This document shows, piece by piece, positions 44,356-56,360 of a stretch of DNA of 64,000 nucleotides (the stretch's first letter is position 1; the number at the start of each line of letters is the position of its first letter). The notes beneath the pieces are model-generated. The model saw only the letters and a program-made list of their open reading frames with translations. It had not been told where the DNA came from and ran no database searches. The DNA lies in assembly GCF_018991925.1 (NCBI RefSeq), contig NW_024756966.1:671001-735000 (forward strand). The letters are read 5' to 3'. Source of the DNA: Homarus americanus. Taxonomy: Eukaryota > Arthropoda > Malacostraca > Decapoda > Nephropidae. The position numbers and the translations under genes were made by a program.

Positions 44356-45089
44356 TGTTTTTAGAGGCGTAACTTATTATTCTAAAAAGTTGCTAATTTC
44401 GTTATTTATTTTTATTATATTATTATTCATATATTTTATTCGTCCTTTGATTTTCTCTTCATTTGTTTTATTATATTTTTGAGTCAACGAGGAACGAGAG
44501 TGAACCCGTACTTAACTTGGTTTTGGTTTTGGTCAGGTCATACACAACCCTTTCACTTGATAGTCCGCTCACCACACCTCTCTGCACCCTCCACCATACA
44601 CACACACACACCTGTCTAACACTTGCCTCGTACACCTGTCTAACACACCTGCTTTACACATCTGTTTCACACACCTGCCCCATATACCTACCTCCAGAAA
44701 CTATTAACAGACGCCACAATAAAATCACATGTTTGAACAATATACATTCACAGGTTAATTAATCTCTTACCTGGTGACTACATCATACAGGTGTCGTCTT
44801 AACCTCAACACCTTAAGAAATATACTTAACTCACTCACATATTGCACAAGGTATCAACGACACGCCTTCAGTCAGAGAAGAAACAGGAAAATGTCGTGCT
44901 GATGATTGCAACAGGTGGGAACATATTGCAGAAGGTTGCAAAGTAGGAAAATTAGGAAATATATTACCAGTATTTATAATTCTGAGAGGAATGAGTGTGG
45001 CAGGAAGTGGCAAGTGACGGGAACGTATTCAGGAAGAGGGATGAAAAAAAATTGTATAGTGGCTCAATAAACGGGACTTATTTGAGGGT
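44356..45089. other. AT-rich then mixed DNA, no gene
   Basis: CACACCTGTCTAACAC phrases recur near 44610-44680. A weak GCAACAGGTGGGAACATATTGC inverted motif lies near 44907. No exon is supported. Confidence 0.45.
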
Positions 45090-45094
45090 GAATT

Positions 45095-45147
<53 letters not shown>
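45090..45147. repeat. (GATA)n microsatellite, ~14 units
   Basis: Uninterrupted ATAG units. Confidence 0.98.
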
Positions 45148-45264
45148 TCATTCTTTAAACATGAAGTAGTTATTTTTTCATAACTGGACCGTGAATCTAA
45201 CCTAACCTAACTGACAGTGTCCAACCAAATAGCCAACATGAGACTGAAAGAAAGGAAGGAAGAT

Positions 45265-45535
45265 GGTTCAGGAGGGATGGGAGGAGGATAGGAGGACAGG
45301 CGGAGAGGAGGATAGGAGGACAGGCGGAGGGGGAGGAGGCGAAAAAATGGCAAAAAGCATCTCACCTCCTCCTCCTCCAACACCACCACCTCACCCACCT
45401 CCTCCTCCTCCAAACACCTCACCACCACCCACCTCCTCCTCCTCCAGCACCTCACCACCACCACCTCCTCCAAACACCTCACCACCACCACCACCTCCTC
45501 CAAACACCTCACCACCTCCCACTACCCCAATGCAT
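45265..45535. repeat. GGAGGACAGGCGGAG duplication and CCT/CCA triplet array
   Basis: A 23-bp GGAGGATAGGAGGACAGGCG duplication at 45290-45330, then CTCCTCCTCCAAACACCTCA and ACCACCACC units to 45530. Confidence 0.92.
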
Positions 45536-45804
45536 TACTCGCCCTTGGTGTTTAATACCTGTACTGGTGCCGTAGGAATATAGAGTTATTGGATCATTTA
45601 GTGAAATATAATGAAGTTGTTTATCGGTGCAGGTGGTGATTACGCCTCAGGTAGAAGGTGGGATTATGGGAGATAAAATGGACAGTATAGTAGACAAATT
45701 AGAGAGCTCTATGTTGCAATTGTGAATAATGAAAGGCCGGATATGGTGACTGTTGTTGAGTGGCGGTAGTGGTCATTAGATGACTCTGGGACCGAGCTTA
45801 ACCT
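45536..45804. other. mixed DNA, no gene
   Basis: No feature recognised. Confidence 0.4.
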
Positions 45805-46070
45805 AACCCACCACTGTTGCTCCTCCTCTGTTGTTGTTCCTGCCACCACCACTACTACCACTACTACTACTTGTTATTATTACCACTACTATCACCACCA
45901 CTGCCACTATTACCACCACTTCCTCCTGTTCTGTTGTCTCTACCACCACTACTTCTGCCACTACCACCACTACCACCACTACCATTACCTCATGTCACTA
46001 CCACTACTACCACTGTCATTACCACAACTACCAACACCTCTACCACAACCACCACCACTAAAATTAATAT
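45805..46070. repeat. ACC/ACT/ATT triplet-rich DNA
   Basis: CCACTACTACC, CTATTACCACC and CCACCACTACC triplets dominate for about 260 bases. Confidence 0.92.
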
Positions 46071-46157
46071 AAAATAACAATAAGGTCTGACTTTCTCTCT
46101 GTATAGACCATCTCAAAACACAATCCTCCTTCTCTGACCTGACGGGTGGATGTCTTA

Positions 46158-46535
46158 TCGTCGCTGAGAGAGAGAGAGAGAGAGAGAGTTAGTTAAACGT
46201 AAAATAGACCATCGATTACAAAAATAGTCACAGCTCGAGTACACGGGTTCGAAAACTCATTTAGATTGTGTCTCATTCACGTGTGTTAAGTGTGAGGGGG
46301 TGGGGGTGAGAGGGGGAGTGTGCGTGAAGACCAAGGGGAGGGAGGGGGAGATAACAGAGGGAGTGGGGGGAGGAAGGGATGTGTGGAATAAAGGGATGGA
46401 GGAGGGAGTTTAAAGTCGTAGGGGAGAGAGGAGGGTAGGGAGGTGAGGGTTGCAAGGGGGGACGAGACAAAAAGACGATATAAAGAGATAAGACTTTTTG
46501 TTTTTGGTTTTTATGATTTTTCCGCAGGTTATAAT

Positions 46536-46568
<33 letters not shown>
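46158..46568. repeat. GA tract, G-rich tract and CT tract
   Basis: (GA)11 at 46158-46179, GGGGGAG-type DNA at 46295-46450, and (CT)n at 46530-46568. TTTTTCCGCAG at 46515-46525 resembles a 3' splice site, but what follows is simple repeat. Confidence 0.9.
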
Positions 46569-46569
<1 letters not shown>

Positions 46570-47325
46570 GCGTTTCGTCAGGTCAGTCTGTGTCTACTGA
46601 TCTGACTGATGGATGTTTTTTTTCGTGTGGGGGGAAATGTCTCTCTTCCCCGTGTTGTTGTCTTAGCTTCTTAACTCATGAAGAATTAAAATAACATTAA
46701 ATAACAAGTTAGTATTTTTAATTTGATTTTAAGTGATTGATTTAATTTTAAGTTGTGTTATTATGAATTGTTTTAATTAGACTTTGATTTGGTTTTTAGT
46801 TGTATAATGAGTTTATTTCTTTTTATTTAATTAGACTTTGATTGCGATGGTGTTATAAATTGTTATAATAAATTACATAAATAAATCACCAAATAGTTGT
46901 AGTAGCTGCAGTATCGTTAAAAGGTTAAATTGACTTTTAATCCCAATTTGAAGAGTATGCAAAAAATTGGGGAAAGCTCTCTTTGATATGAAACCCAATT
47001 TCCATATTTAATTACAGTAGGTAAATCCAATCAAATAGGCATATTCCCTCCCCCTTCAAGTGTACACAAAGTCTGCCTATAGGCCTATGTGACCCGCCCC
47101 TGATTAAAATCCAAATCTGAAAAAAATGACAAAAAATATGCCTCTTTTTTTTTCATATATGGGGTAATTTTTTATTTTTTATTATTTTTTATTTGTTATT
47201 TATATTTATTTTTTATTTTTATTATTATTTGTTTTAAAGATATGACAAACGTTGACGCTAAACACAAACGAAACATAATGGAATGATTGATGAACAGGAG
47301 ACAAAGGTGATGATGTTGGTAAAAA

Positions 47326-47328
<3 letters not shown>
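46569..47328. other. AT-rich DNA, no gene
   Basis: Long T/A-rich stretches (47150-47240). No exon is seen. Confidence 0.5.

Positions 47329-47362
<34 letters not shown>
47329..47362. repeat. (CT)n microsatellite
   Basis: About 17 CT units. Confidence 0.98.
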
Positions 47363-47366
<4 letters not shown>

Positions 47367-47599
47367 TGCCAACGCCCACATCTATTTTTTTTCATAGTTT
47401 TCATTGGTTTTCATTAGTTCTCTCTACAATTCGTCACCAAACCTTCCTCTTTAGGCAGCTCCTTCCGCCGGGGGTGTGGTGGTGGTGTGGTTGTGGAAGT
47501 TGGCGTCACTTTACCACGAGCATAACTCACCGTGTGTCTGTCTGTCCGTCTGTGCGTGTTTGTTTACTGACGAGCATCGAGTCCTGGATGTTAATGTCC

Positions 47600-48075
47600 A
47601 AGGAGAGGGCTGGGAGGGGTGGAGGTAAGGTGTCAGGCAGGTAACACTACACGTTTTTCTTAACTTGTGCCAGAGAGCAAAGATGAGTGGTAGGAATTGG
47701 CCTCAAAATAGATAGGGGGTTGAGGGTGTAAGGGGAGAGTGATGGGAAGGGTAGGCCAAGGAGTGGGGGTGTAAGGGAAGGAGGGTGGGGATGAGGAGGG
47801 GAGTGAGGAAGGGTGAGGATAAGGATGAATGTGAGGAAAGGGAAGGAGGGCGATAGGGTGGGTGTTAGGGAGAGGGAAGGAGGGTGACAGGGAGAGAGTG
47901 AAGAGTGGGAGGGAGGGAAGGATAACGGGGTGGATGTAAGGGTGAGGAGAGGGAAAGAGGAGGGCTAGATGGGAGGGTGAGAGGGTGACAGTGTTGGTCT
48001 AAGGGTATAGGAGAGGGAGGTAGGGTGAGAGGGGAGAGGGGGGAAGTAGGGAGGGAGAGTAGAGGGAGGAAAAGA
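47600..48075. repeat. GGGAGAGGGAAGGAGGG purine-rich tract
   Basis: About 450 bases of degenerate GAGGGTGAGAGGG, GGAAGGAGGG and GGGTGTAAGGG units of 20-35 bases. Confidence 0.85.
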
Positions 48076-48272
48076 GGCGCTTTAGTCTCTCTTTTTACCA
48101 TATTGATCGCGCCTATAGGCCTATTCACGAAATGCACCGGCTTTAATTAGTTTTTCCTCTTCTCATATTCTGGTAAGGAGGGGGACCTTGTTAGGGGGAA
48201 AAAAACCTTTTATGCAATTTTCTGGGAGGAGTTGCGAAACTTTCTACGAGCTGTCTCACTAACCTAAGCTAA
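48076..48272. other. mixed DNA, no gene
   Basis: No feature recognised. Confidence 0.4.
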
Positions 48273-48306
48273 TCTCTCTCTCTCTCTCTCTCTCTCTGCT
48301 CTGTTG

Positions 48307-48377
<71 letters not shown>

Positions 48378-48397
48378 ACTGTCCTTGTGTGTGTTGT

Positions 48398-48441
<44 letters not shown>

Positions 48442-48460
48442 ACTGTCCTTGTGTTGTATT
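48273..48460. repeat. CT tract and duplicated (GT)n-CACTGTCCTTG module
   Basis: (CT)12, then (GT)34 followed by CACTGTCCTTGTGTGTG, then a second (GT)19 followed by the same CACTGTCCTTGTGT. The arrangement indicates duplication of a GT-plus-flank module. Confidence 0.95.
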
Positions 48461-48509
48461 AAATAATGTTGAAACAAGTAAAATATGACAGATTGTAATC
48501 ACCTATGCC

Positions 48510-48740
48510 TCCAAAAGTACATATTTGCAGAGTACAACTTTTCCAGAGTACATAATTTTACGGATATTACATTTTTGCAGAGTACATAATATTTTCCAAG
48601 GAGTACAATTGTGAAGATTCCATAGTTTATAAAAAAGTACATATATCCCGACGATTAAAATTTTTTGTAGAGGATAAATTTTGCTGAGAGTACAATTGCG
48701 AAAAATTTACTTATACCGCAAAAATTACTTATATTAATTA
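48510..48740. repeat. degenerate GAGTACA repeat
   Basis: GCAGAGTACANNATTTTNC and AAAAGTACATAT-like phrases recur about every 28-40 bases (48533, 48560, 48594, 48633, 48695). Old array. Confidence 0.6.
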
Positions 48741-48989
48741 GAATTATATGCAGTGTACCAACTAATTAAGAACTTACAGGTGGTCACTTCAGGTAAATAA
48801 TTCAACCAACGAGGTAAAAGAAAATACAGCCATTTTGTGTTTGTTTACCTTACTGTCGGGGAGTGATGTGTGCTCTTATTATTATTGTTGTTTTTGCTGT
48901 TTTTAGTATTGTTTAAGAATTTATTTTATTATAATTTTTTAGCGTTTTTATTATTTTTCGTTATTTTCATTATTTTTGGCTATTATTTT
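48741..48989. other. AT-rich DNA, no gene
   Basis: TTATT-rich leading into the next tract. Confidence 0.5.
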
Positions 48990-50058
<1,069 letters not shown>

Positions 50059-50225
50059 GGCTGGTGGGGGTGAAGGAGGGGGTGAGGGGAAGGAGGGGGT
50101 GAGGGGAAGGAGGGGGAGGAGGAAGGAGGGCATAAGGCAAGTCTGGGTGGTAGGGAAGGTGTGGGGAGGGAGAGTAAGGTAGGTCTAGGGAAGGGATGTG
50201 GGAGGGGTAGTAGGAAGGTGAGGGG
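50059..50225. repeat. GGGGGTGAGGGGAAGGA repeat
   Basis: Three close copies of GGGGGTGAGGGGAAGGA at 50065-50120, then irregular purine-rich DNA. Confidence 0.9.
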
Positions 50226-50454
50226 GGGAGAGATGAGCCAGGCCTACACAACAGCTGTTTTTGACATTTCCCCTCTGCTCCCCTCAATGTCGGCGGCTCC
50301 CAGCGGTAATGACTGTGCTTGGGTCTAATTATTATGCTTCTCCACAAGCTATTAAGCTCCCAGAAAAACCTTCATTATGAGGCCTAGACCCACTTAGTCA
50401 AAAACTTAATTAGGCCTAGGCTGGGTGTTGAAAGACGAAGATGGAAGATGTAGT
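50226..50454. other. mixed DNA, no gene
   Basis: No feature recognised. Confidence 0.4.
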
Positions 50455-50720
50455 AGAGGGGAAAAGATGATGATGGTGGTGTTGATGGTGAGGGGAGGAG
50501 ATGATGGTGATGATGGTGAGGGGAGGAGATGAATAGAGAAGGTGATAGTGATGTTGGGAGGAGATGAAGATGATAAGTGGGGTAGATGGTGACGATGATA
50601 ATGAAGGAAGGTGGTGATGAGAGATGATGAGTACAGATGATAATGGTGATGAGGGCAGGAGATGATGATGCTAATCGTGATGAGGGGAGAAGATGGTAGT
50701 GATGATGAAGAGAGTTAACG
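50455..50720. repeat. GATGATGGTGAGGGGAGGA degenerate repeat
   Basis: Units of 20-35 bases rich in GATGATGG and GGGGAGGAGATGA. Confidence 0.85.
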
Positions 50721-50837
50721 ATGAACGGAAGCAAGAAAAGATTGAACCAAAATCCTCCTTATCTATTTTTTTTACTCTTAGATCACAAGGAAAATAATAT
50801 TGTAGAAAAATCATCTCTCAATCTATTTATTAACTTG

Positions 50838-50839
50838 TC

Positions 50840-50902
<63 letters not shown>
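50838..50902. repeat. (TTA)n microsatellite, ~21 units
   Basis: Uninterrupted ATT triplets. Confidence 0.98.
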
Positions 50903-51144
50903 GTACGGAATACGAGTACCAGGTGTCGGGGTTGAAGGAGGGAAGGGGGGAGGGAGAGGGTAGAGGCAGCGGGACACAAGTGAGAGAAGGTAAGAAAGTA
51001 CTCAACCTGTCTTCTATCGCCACACAACATGCCTACACTACAGTCTTATCTCACCTAATCTCTTAACAAGTATTATCTGATGCCCGTGAGAGCAGATGTA
51101 GTTTTGGCTTATGATGTCGTGTGCTTGTTGTGATGAGGATGTGC

Positions 51145-51169
51145 CTAACCTAACCTAACCTAACCTAAC
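51145..51169 (-). repeat. interstitial CCTAA run, 5 units
   Basis: Five CCTAA units in otherwise unrelated DNA. Confidence 0.9.
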
Positions 51170-51189
51170 GATGCAAATTGTGAGGATGT

Positions 51190-51295
51190 AATACAGAAGA
51201 CGATGATGATAGAATGCAACGACGATGATGACGAGGAAGGTAAAAATAGCGATGATAATCAGAATAACGACGAAAATGATGATGATGATTACGAA
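51190..51295. repeat. GATGAC/GACGAT triplet-rich DNA
   Basis: GATGATGATAG, GACGATGATGACGAGG and similar phrases. Confidence 0.7.
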
Positions 51296-51419
51296 GAAAT
51301 TAGGTTTTGTTGTGAGAGCTCATAACACAAAATATCTAATGGTTTGGGCTTACAATACAATTAAGTTCTAGTGGTGTGAGCTAAGAACACAACAGAGCTC
51401 CGGGGGCGCTACAGCAGTA

Positions 51420-51700
51420 AGCGGGAGGAGGTGTATTTCCAGGAGTCCGTACTAGAGTGGGTGGAGGAGGAAGCGGTAGCAGGCGGAGGGAGGGAGGAGA
51501 GGTAGGTATAAACGGTACAGCAGCAGAGAGGGAAGAAGAGGGAAGGGTACAGTAGGAGGGAGAGAGGAGGGAGGGAGGGGGGGAGTTCTAAGTGGTACAG
51601 CAGGGAGGGAGGTATAAGCAGTAGAGCAGCAGGGAGAGGAGGAAGGAGGGAGGGAGGGCGGGAGGGAGATATAAGCGGTACAGCAGGGAGGGAAGGGAGA
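51420..51700. repeat. GGGAGGGAGG/GGTACAGCAG purine-rich repeat
   Basis: CGGTACAGCAG and GGTATAAGC(G/A)GTA phrases recur about every 60-70 bases within GGAGGGA runs. Confidence 0.8.
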
Positions 51701-51839
51701 GACAAAACACGCCTGTACCAATAAGTTCCAGGAGGACCAAAATAATTCCCTCTTAAACGCCCCATTCGCGAGAAGAGACCAGCACTTTTCATCTTAATGA
51801 CGCAATTATTTGGCGACTAATTGAGACGCATGCAACCCC

Positions 51840-52160
51840 TAACACCCCTCTCTCTCTTGTTTTTATACCTTTCTTTCTTTCTTTCTCCTCTCCAGACTTT
51901 CATTTTGCCTGTTATCCCTTCTTTCTTTCCCTCTCTTTCCCGTAGGACATATACCTCCCTCCTCCCTCCCTCCCTCCTCCCTCCCTCCCTCCCTCCCTCC
52001 CTCCTTCCCCTCCTTCATCTTTGATCTACCTCCTTCCTTCTTCATCCACCTCTCTCTGCTCTTATCTCTCCATCTGTCTCCTCCTCCTACTCCCCTCCCC
52101 ACTCCTCCATCCCTCCCACCTCCTCCCCTCCCTCCTCCTCCTCCTCCTCCTCCTCCGGTC
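51840..52160. repeat. pyrimidine tracts (CT, CTTT, CCCT, CTC)
   Basis: CTTTCTTTCTTTCTCCTCTC, then (CCCT)n at 51955-52010 and (CTC)8 at 52130-52156. Confidence 0.9.
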
Positions 52161-52553
52161 TATCTCCTACCGTATTCTGCTCCTATCGTCTTCCATTCTC
52201 CATCCATTCATTTTACCTCCACTTCTCATTTCCGTTCTTGTGGTTTTTCGTTTTTCCTTACGTTATCGAGCATGTGTTGTCTTTATTATCTCTCCTCCCT
52301 CCCTCCCTCCCTCTCTCTCTCTGGGGCAGTGTGGTTGTAAACAGTTGATAAACTTCACGTCTTTATCTTAATGACATCTTTCTTAATGTTCTTCTTAATG
52401 TTGTAATACACAGACACATCTCTCTCTTACTTTTGTCTTTCATTATCTCACTTTTTCTCCCTTTTCATTTTAATTTTCTCTTCTCTCTCTCTCTCTACAA
52501 TGTAAACAAACTGCACAATACTCACCTGTCTCGTCATTTGTGTTGTGATCAGG
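52161..52553. other. T/C-rich DNA, no gene
   Basis: CT runs at 52300-52321 and 52481-52496. No exon is supported. Confidence 0.5.
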
Positions 52554-52752
52554 GAGACCACCACACAGGTTGTCTCAGGTACGTTGACGGTAGCACAGGT
52601 AAAGGCACATCGTTAACTCACCTCCCCCGACCTGCAGGAGTTTTACCCACGCCGCCGGAACCACCAGGAGGAGGAGGAGGAAGATTGCCGGCCGTAGACC
52701 ACCATCACCACTCACACCGCTCGAGGGCAAGAGGTCGCATAGACAGACGACG
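52554..52752 (+). other. possible short exon pair, unassigned
   Basis: GC-richer DNA in which all three plus frames stay open for long stretches. A donor-like CTCAG|GTACGT (52578) and an acceptor-like CCCCGACCTGCAG (ending 52637) would bound a 59-bp intron with GTTAACTCAC as a possible branchpoint. Downstream frames are Arg/His/Pro rich, and one closes at TAA near 52756. No family match; composition alone could explain the open frames. Confidence 0.15.
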
Positions 52753-52991
52753 ATAAAATAACGAGATTAATTTATCCACGAACGGAAATGGTCCTTCCTG
52801 TTCCAAGCTGTTACCAGGAGGAGAGGGGGGATGTATGGAGGAGGAGGGCATGTAGGTGTTGAGGGGTGAGGGGGGGATGTATGGGTGAGGATTATATCTT
52901 GAGGTGTAATAAATAATAGAAACAATGGCTGTAATTTTCTCGATAATTAGTGTAATTGTATAGGTGGCTGTTGGTACTGTGGGTTGTTTGA
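52753..52991. other. mixed DNA, no gene
   Basis: GAGGGGTGAGGGGGGATGTA phrases near 52825-52885. Confidence 0.4.
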
Positions 52992-53023
52992 GGGTGGGTG
53001 GGTGGGTGGGTGGGTGGGTGGGT
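52992..53023 (+). repeat. (GGGT)n G-quadruplex-prone run
   Basis: Seven GGGT units followed by AGGTGTGTGGG. Four or more GGG runs with one-base loops are an ideal intramolecular G-quadruplex sequence. Confidence 0.97.
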
Positions 53024-53298
53024 AGGTGTGTGGGTGAAGAGAGAGAGGGTTACCTGCCTGGTTAGTGTCTCTTTGTCACCTGTACCGTGTGGGGTTTTGG
53101 ATCGAAGGGGCAAGGTTTTTTTTTTTTGTATCGATATATTCTGTAAATTCTTAAGAAACTATATGATGGTTTATGGTACATGATAATACAGTTGTGGTTT
53201 TGTATCTCGGTTAGTGATTTTTTATGTATTTTTTTGTGTTTTTTTGTATTTTTTGTGTCCGTTTTGTCGAATGTTGGATAATAAGTACAGGTAACCAC
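53024..53298. other. T-rich DNA, no gene
   Basis: TTTTTTTGTATT phrases. No exon is seen. Confidence 0.5.
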
Positions 53299-53362
53299 AG
53301 ACGACCAACCACACACGACCAACCACACACGACCAACCACACGACCAACCACACACGACCAC
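53299..53362. repeat. 14-bp ACGACCAACCACAC minisatellite
   Basis: About 4.5 units, one shortened by two bases. Confidence 0.96.
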
Positions 53363-53632
53363 GTCAAGGGCCAGACGACTCGGTGAACACGAAGGGACTA
53401 GACAGCCAGCCCAAGTCGTATCATCCTCAAGTATCTTTATGTTGTCGTGTCGGGACTGTCCGCATAAACGACAGGTCAGTTGCAAAAGTAGATTGTCTTT
53501 TTGTTTCATGTTTTATATTCTTAAATACCTGTGTGTGTGTGTGCGTGTGTGTGAGTAATCTGTGTTCTTGAAGTGGTAGGTAATAGGTATGAGTAGTGTA
53601 AGTTTTTGAAAAGTAAACGCCGTGTTTGAACC
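53363..53632. other. mixed DNA with short GT run
   Basis: GT run at 53531-53552. No gene. Confidence 0.5.
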
Positions 53633-53740
53633 TTAAGTTTCAAAGTTTCGAACCCAGTCTCAAAAGTTTCGAACCCTAGTCTCAAAGTTTCGAATCCGAG
53701 TCTCATAGTTTCGAACCCTAGTCTCAAAGTTTCGAACCAC
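53633..53740. repeat. 21-bp minisatellite, 5 copies
   Basis: GTCTCAAAGTTTCGAACCCT plus A repeats five times with substitutions. The Phe-Glu-Thr frame on the minus strand is the 21-base period in phase. Confidence 0.95.
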
Positions 53741-54531
53741 ATATTTATTTTAATTTAAGGATATAAATAAGTGGTACGAATCTCTTGAGACTCCAGGTTC
53801 AGACAGGGTGTTTACCATAAATTCATCCCGGAACTAGCGGTGTGAGAATACATCTGACTGGCTCGCTTAAATAACGAAGCAAAAATGTCGAAATTACACA
53901 CACAGTCCAAACTTTCCCGGTAGCTGAATTTTTAGTGATTTTTTTTACATTAAGTTGCCTGATGTGTTCTCTTATCCACAGTAAGGTGAGAGGAAATTAT
54001 CGTAATTTTTTTTTTAAGATTTTTTTTGTTGTGACCTTAATTCTTGATAGCATCTTCGTCAACAAATATCTTGTTTACGTAAGAAAAAACATAAGATATA
54101 TTAGTTTGTTTATACTTTTGTTTATTTATATTTTATTTATTCTTAAAAGACATTCATATATTTTCTTTTGTTATGCTCTTTAATCCATATATGTGCACAT
54201 GTCTGTCTTTCTGTCTATGTCTGTCTATGCGTGTGTGTGTCATGTGTGTGTGTGTCTGTGTGTATGTTTGTCTCTCTGTAATCACGAGTTATATGTAATC
54301 AACGGTTCTCTGTAATATAAAAATTGTTCCATCTGTTATCAAAAGCTTCAAAGATCAACTCATACAAAAGTTTCCGACGGAGCTTCACGAGACTTGATAT
54401 AAATGGTGAGTGATGTACACCTGCCAACATGGTTCCACTCTGACGATTTTTGGCGTAGTGTGTGTGTGTGGGGGGAGGGGGGGAGGGGGGGTATAATAAA
54501 CCACGGTGCAATTAGTAACATTATTTTTTAT
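53741..54531. other. AT/T-rich DNA, no gene
   Basis: T-rich 53935-54180, GTGTGT/GTCT phrases 54200-54270, a G-rich run 54466-54492. No exon is supported. Confidence 0.5.
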
Positions 54532-54645
54532 ATCACCTGAAGATTCACCTCCCTCCTTAGGTCAGGTTAGGTTAGGTTAGGTTAGGTTAGGTCAGGTTAG
54601 GTTAGCATTACCTGGGTTAATTTTGTGGGGTAATCTTCATGTGAT
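54532..54645. mobile_element. palindromic MITE-like element with TTAGG core (copy A)
   Basis: ATCACCTGAAGATT (54532) pairs with AATCTTCATGTGAT (ending 54645), 13 of 14 bases. Inner arms are weaker (CACCTCCC against TGTGGGGTAA). The middle is TTAGGTCAGG followed by about five TTAGG units, TCAGG and two more TTAGG. Length is 114 bp with no coding capacity, so it would depend on a transposase elsewhere. No target-site duplication was resolved. Confidence 0.65.
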
Positions 54646-55203
54646 CTTTATTTTCGTTATATCAAGGTTATCATTGGTTAAAGTCAAATCACTTAAGTGT
54701 ACACAAACTTGTAAACAATGCTATAAATTTCTGTATATGGGTCATTAACTTTACAATATCTGATGGTTATCGACCTAATGATTATAGTTAGGTTAGTTAG
54801 GTACTCTCTCAAGTCGTTGATGTTACGATATCTTAACGACATCCTCTGGCGTACGATGTGGTTAGGTTAGGTTAGGTTGGATGTCGCAATGTCTGAAGGT
54901 TAGGTTAGGTTTCGCAGTGTCTGAATGTTAGGGCATTAAGGGTGAAATATCAATATCTTACTGTGGAATTTTGTTGCTAGTTTCAATGTCGTTTATGTCG
55001 ATAGAGTAAAAAATTATCCTAAGTGTTTCCTCGTATAAAACTTATGTTGAGGTGTTTTAGGTTTATACAGGTGGGTTTTTAGGGTTGGTTTATATGTCAT
55101 TTTCTCTTTAGGGTTTTTGTGTTTTAATGAGAATGGGATTTTTTTTTTAGTCAGGTCTTTTATGTAGTGTGTGCACAGGGAGGTGGGAGAGTGCTAGAGT
55201 AAC
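54646..55203. other. mixed DNA with scattered GGTTAGG
   Basis: GGTTAGGTTAGGTTGGATGTC at 54860 and GGTTAGGTTTCGCAGTGTCT at 54899, each near AATGTCTGAA phrases, suggest an eroded repeat. Confidence 0.5.
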
Positions 55204-55280
55204 ATACATACATACATACGTACATACATGCATACATACATACATACATACATACATACATACATACATACATACATACA
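55204..55280. repeat. (CATA)n microsatellite, ~19 units
   Basis: ACAT units with two substitutions early in the tract. Confidence 0.98.
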
Positions 55281-55734
55281 TTGTCATTCATTCTGTAACA
55301 ATTTTTTTTAATGTTTCTCCTCCACGATAAGTCCTTCCCCCTACCCCCCCCACAAAAAAAAGATACTGGTATGAAATTATTTTAAGCGTCATCATTAATT
55401 ATCTAAATAAATAGGGAGGTAATTAGGTTGTAATGGTGGTGAAATTGGCGTCACAAACAGCCAATTAATGGACCATTGTTCCCCGTCTCACCGTGTCTGA
55501 GGGGAAGGTGAGACGGACGAGAGGAGGAGGAGGAGGAGGAGAGTGATGGTTGAGATTAGTGAGATGATGAGTGAGGGGAGATGAGGGGGATGGGGGGAGG
55601 TGAGGGGGGTAATTGAGATGAGGGGTGAGCGAGGTGGGGGGGTGAGGATTGAGATGAATTATGAGGGGGTGGGTAGGAAGAGAGTAAGGTGCATCATGTG
55701 AGAAGTGAGGAAAGCTGAGGAGTAAAATTATTAT
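55281..55734. other. mixed then purine-rich DNA
   Basis: GGAGGAGGAGGAGGAG at 55522-55540 and GAGATGAGGGG-like units to 55630. No gene. Confidence 0.6.
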
Positions 55735-55738
55735 TATT

Positions 55739-55770
<32 letters not shown>

Positions 55771-55771
55771 T
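55735..55771. repeat. (ATT)n/(ATC)n microsatellite
   Basis: Three ATT then about ten ATC units. Confidence 0.96.
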
Positions 55772-56189
55772 AAAAATTTTCCTCTGGTTAATGAAACAAA
55801 TTGAAAATAAAAATGTGTATTGAGAAAAACTTGAAGATTTCTAGGTTTGGTTACGTTAGGTTAAGTTAGGTTAAGTTCCCCCCCCAAAAAATCAAATAAT
55901 ACAGAGAACTTTATCCTCACGTCGCAGAAAAATAGTAAATAATCACGTTTCAATGTACAGAAATCACCACGTACACACCGACCATAATAATCACCAGACA
56001 TCGTGACGGAGCAACACACAGACACTAGCGGCCACTCACCTGCCCTTACACCTCACTTATTAATCATACTTCAGGTGTTTTTTTTGCTCCCCGTGGCTTC
56101 AGGTATGCGTTTTTGCGATACTGATTTCTGATAGGTTAGGCTCAGTACTGGATGGCGTTTGGTTGGGTTTGTTTGCTGATTGACTTAAT
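55772..56189. other. mixed DNA, no gene
   Basis: GGTTACGTTAGGTTAAGTTAGG at 55849-55870, then a run of eight C. Confidence 0.5.
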
Positions 56190-56239
56190 AATAATAATAG
56201 TAATAATAATAATAATAATTATAATAATAGTAATAGTAA

Positions 56240-56300
<61 letters not shown>
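56190..56300. repeat. (AAT)n microsatellite
   Basis: Interrupted AAT units, then about 18 uninterrupted units at 56246-56300. Confidence 0.97.
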
Positions 56301-56317
56301 TTTCCTCTCTTTTTACT

Positions 56318-56360
56318 AAGCCTTAACCTTGTTCTTCTCTCTTTCAGGTAAGGAAGAAAT
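56318..56360 (+). promoter_or_regulatory. candidate recursive splice site (CAG|GTAAG)
   Basis: A branchpoint-like CTTAAC (56322) and the strong pyrimidine tract TTGTTCTTCTCTCTTTCAG are followed at once by GTAAGG, junction 56347/56348. A second donor-like GAG|GTAAGT lies 77 bases downstream at 56424, so a short non-coding exon (56348-56423) is the alternative reading; all three of its frames contain a stop. Confidence 0.35.

Noticed and set aside
46496..46526. Strong 3' splice-like TTTTTATGATTTTTCCGCAG
   Set aside because: What follows is CT-repeat DNA with no plausible exon.
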